The notes under the pieces are model-generated. The model searched no databases and had not been told where the DNA came from. It worked only from the letters and a program-made list of their open reading frames with translations. Positions 15,249-15,769 of a stretch of 15,769 nucleotides of DNA are shown piece after piece. Source of the stretch: DAOTXN01 sp034435435 (GTDB taxonomy: Bacteria; Chloroflexota; Anaerolineae; S140-20); NCBI GenBank assembly GCA_034435435.1, contig DAOTXN010000071.1, positions 1 to 15,769 on the forward strand. Reading direction: 5' to 3'. Within the stretch, counting starts at the first letter, position 1, and each line of letters starts with the position of its first letter. A program made the position numbers and the translations under genes.

Positions 15249-15528
15249 GGGTTGGCCTCAGCGATAAGGTGACGACGGCACGCGGGGGAACCCTGGCGAA
15301 GGCGCGACCGCTTGGCCGGGCGCCCGGTCGTCGTGAAGCGCCATGGGTCTTCGCCGCGTCGCGCACGCGGCATCCCAGGGCATGAGGTAGCGGTGGGTTG
15401 CGCCGCTGTCAATTCCCGCAGCCGGCCCGAGCGTGGCGCGACTGTCCGCGGCCGATGGCGTAGCGGCAGCGCTAGCGTTCCCTTACGTTACCCTCAGCAC
15501 AGCACGACACCGATAGCACCAAAACAGG
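15249..15528. other. GC-rich divergent spacer between secA and lipoprotein gene
   Basis: This 280-nt region has no convincing gene. It contains a GC-rich hairpin: CGACCG (15305-15310) can pair with CGGTCG (15325-15330), overlapping a perfect 12-bp palindrome CCGGGCGCCCGG (15316-15327). No clear -10/-35 pair was recognised for either divergent gene. Composition resembles the N-terminal secA segment and the lipoprotein gene more than the rest of the window. Confidence 0.5.
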
Positions 15529-15769
15529 ATGACCAAAACGATGCCGACACGCACCGCTTCTCGCCGCGCGCTGACCGCCGGACTCTGCGCCCTTACCGTA
15601 TTCGCCGTTGCCGGCTGCGGCGACGACGGCGGCGCCCCCAAGGACAAGGCTGCCAGCCCGGCACCGGCGCAGACCGCGCCCCCGGCTCCCTCGCCCGCCG
15701 TCGACAAGGCCAAGTCTCTGCAGCAGCAGGCGCAGGAGGCCGCCGCAGCCGCCGAGGCCAAGGCAAAGG
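15529..15769 (+). CDS. N-terminus of a secreted lipoprotein, Ala/Pro-rich, cut by window edge
   Basis: The frame is open from ATG 15529 to the edge (80 codons); ATG 15541, four codons later, is an equally good start, and neither has a strong RBS. The N-terminus has a basic region with SRRALT (Tat-like twin arginine), a hydrophobic stretch GLCALTVFAVAG and a lipobox VAGC with Cys30 as the predicted lipid-modified residue. A disordered Asp/Gly, Ala/Pro-rich linker and the start of an Ala/Gln/Glu-rich, probably helical segment (~60-80) follow. Codon choice is strongly GC3-biased. It is divergent from secA. Alphaproteobacteria often have an exported parvulin-type isomerase divergent from secA, but nothing here shows that domain. 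Function not assignable from the visible part. Confidence 0.65.
   Translation, partial: MTKTMPTRTASRRALTAGLCALTVFAVAGCGDDGGAPKDKAASPAPAQTAPPAPSPAVDKAKSLQQQAQEAAAAAEAKAK

Noticed and set aside
15194..15412. Minus-strand frame of 72 codons overlapping the secA start
   Set aside because: Would overlap the start of secA in another frame; Arg/Pro/Ser/Thr-rich with no RBS or similarity.

Overview
The window reads as a metagenomic fragment, mostly from a Chloroflexota (Anaerolineae-like) bacterium. This rests on recalled family resemblance, not on a search. The supporting signs are the SecA body, a giant secreted kelch/DUF11 protein ending in a YLPIVLK-type tail, a single-domain KaiC-like ATPase next to a multi-GAF histidine kinase, heptamer-periodic repeats between genes, and many TTG/GTG-rich genes at moderate to high GC. 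The last ~0.8 kb (about 14,950 to the end) looks different. The first ~100 residues of SecA, the GC-rich spacer and the divergent lipoprotein start resemble an alphaproteobacterium. The right end may therefore be a chimeric join inside secA.

Left part (1-5,864): two leftward genes come first, the start of a probable M28-type peptidase (cut by the window edge) and a DUF104-type antitoxin with no recognisable toxin. A ~150-nt divergent control region follows, with two heptamer-repeat tracts and back-to-back promoter candidates. Then come two rightward genes 13 nt apart: a 1428-aa secreted, multi-domain adhesin-like protein (three jelly-roll/DUF11 pairs, a six-bladed kelch propeller, a PKD-like domain) and a 275-aa membrane-anchored protein of unknown function. 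An imperfect inverted repeat of a widespread intergenic type separates this pair from the convergent leftward cluster.

Right part (5,865-15,248, all leftward): transcription order is secA, a small winged-helix protein, a KaiC-like ATPase, two small 3-TM membrane proteins that look like paralogues, a soluble histidine kinase with five GAF-like domains, and adenosine deaminase. Gaps are 77, 35 and 17 nt; the last four genes then overlap by 1, 4 and 4 nt, which suggests translational coupling. The wHTH / KaiC-like / paired 3-TM / GAF-kinase set looks like one signalling module. It has no receiver-domain protein in view and is the most interesting candidate system here. No rRNA, tRNA, CRISPR array, transposase or integrase was seen.
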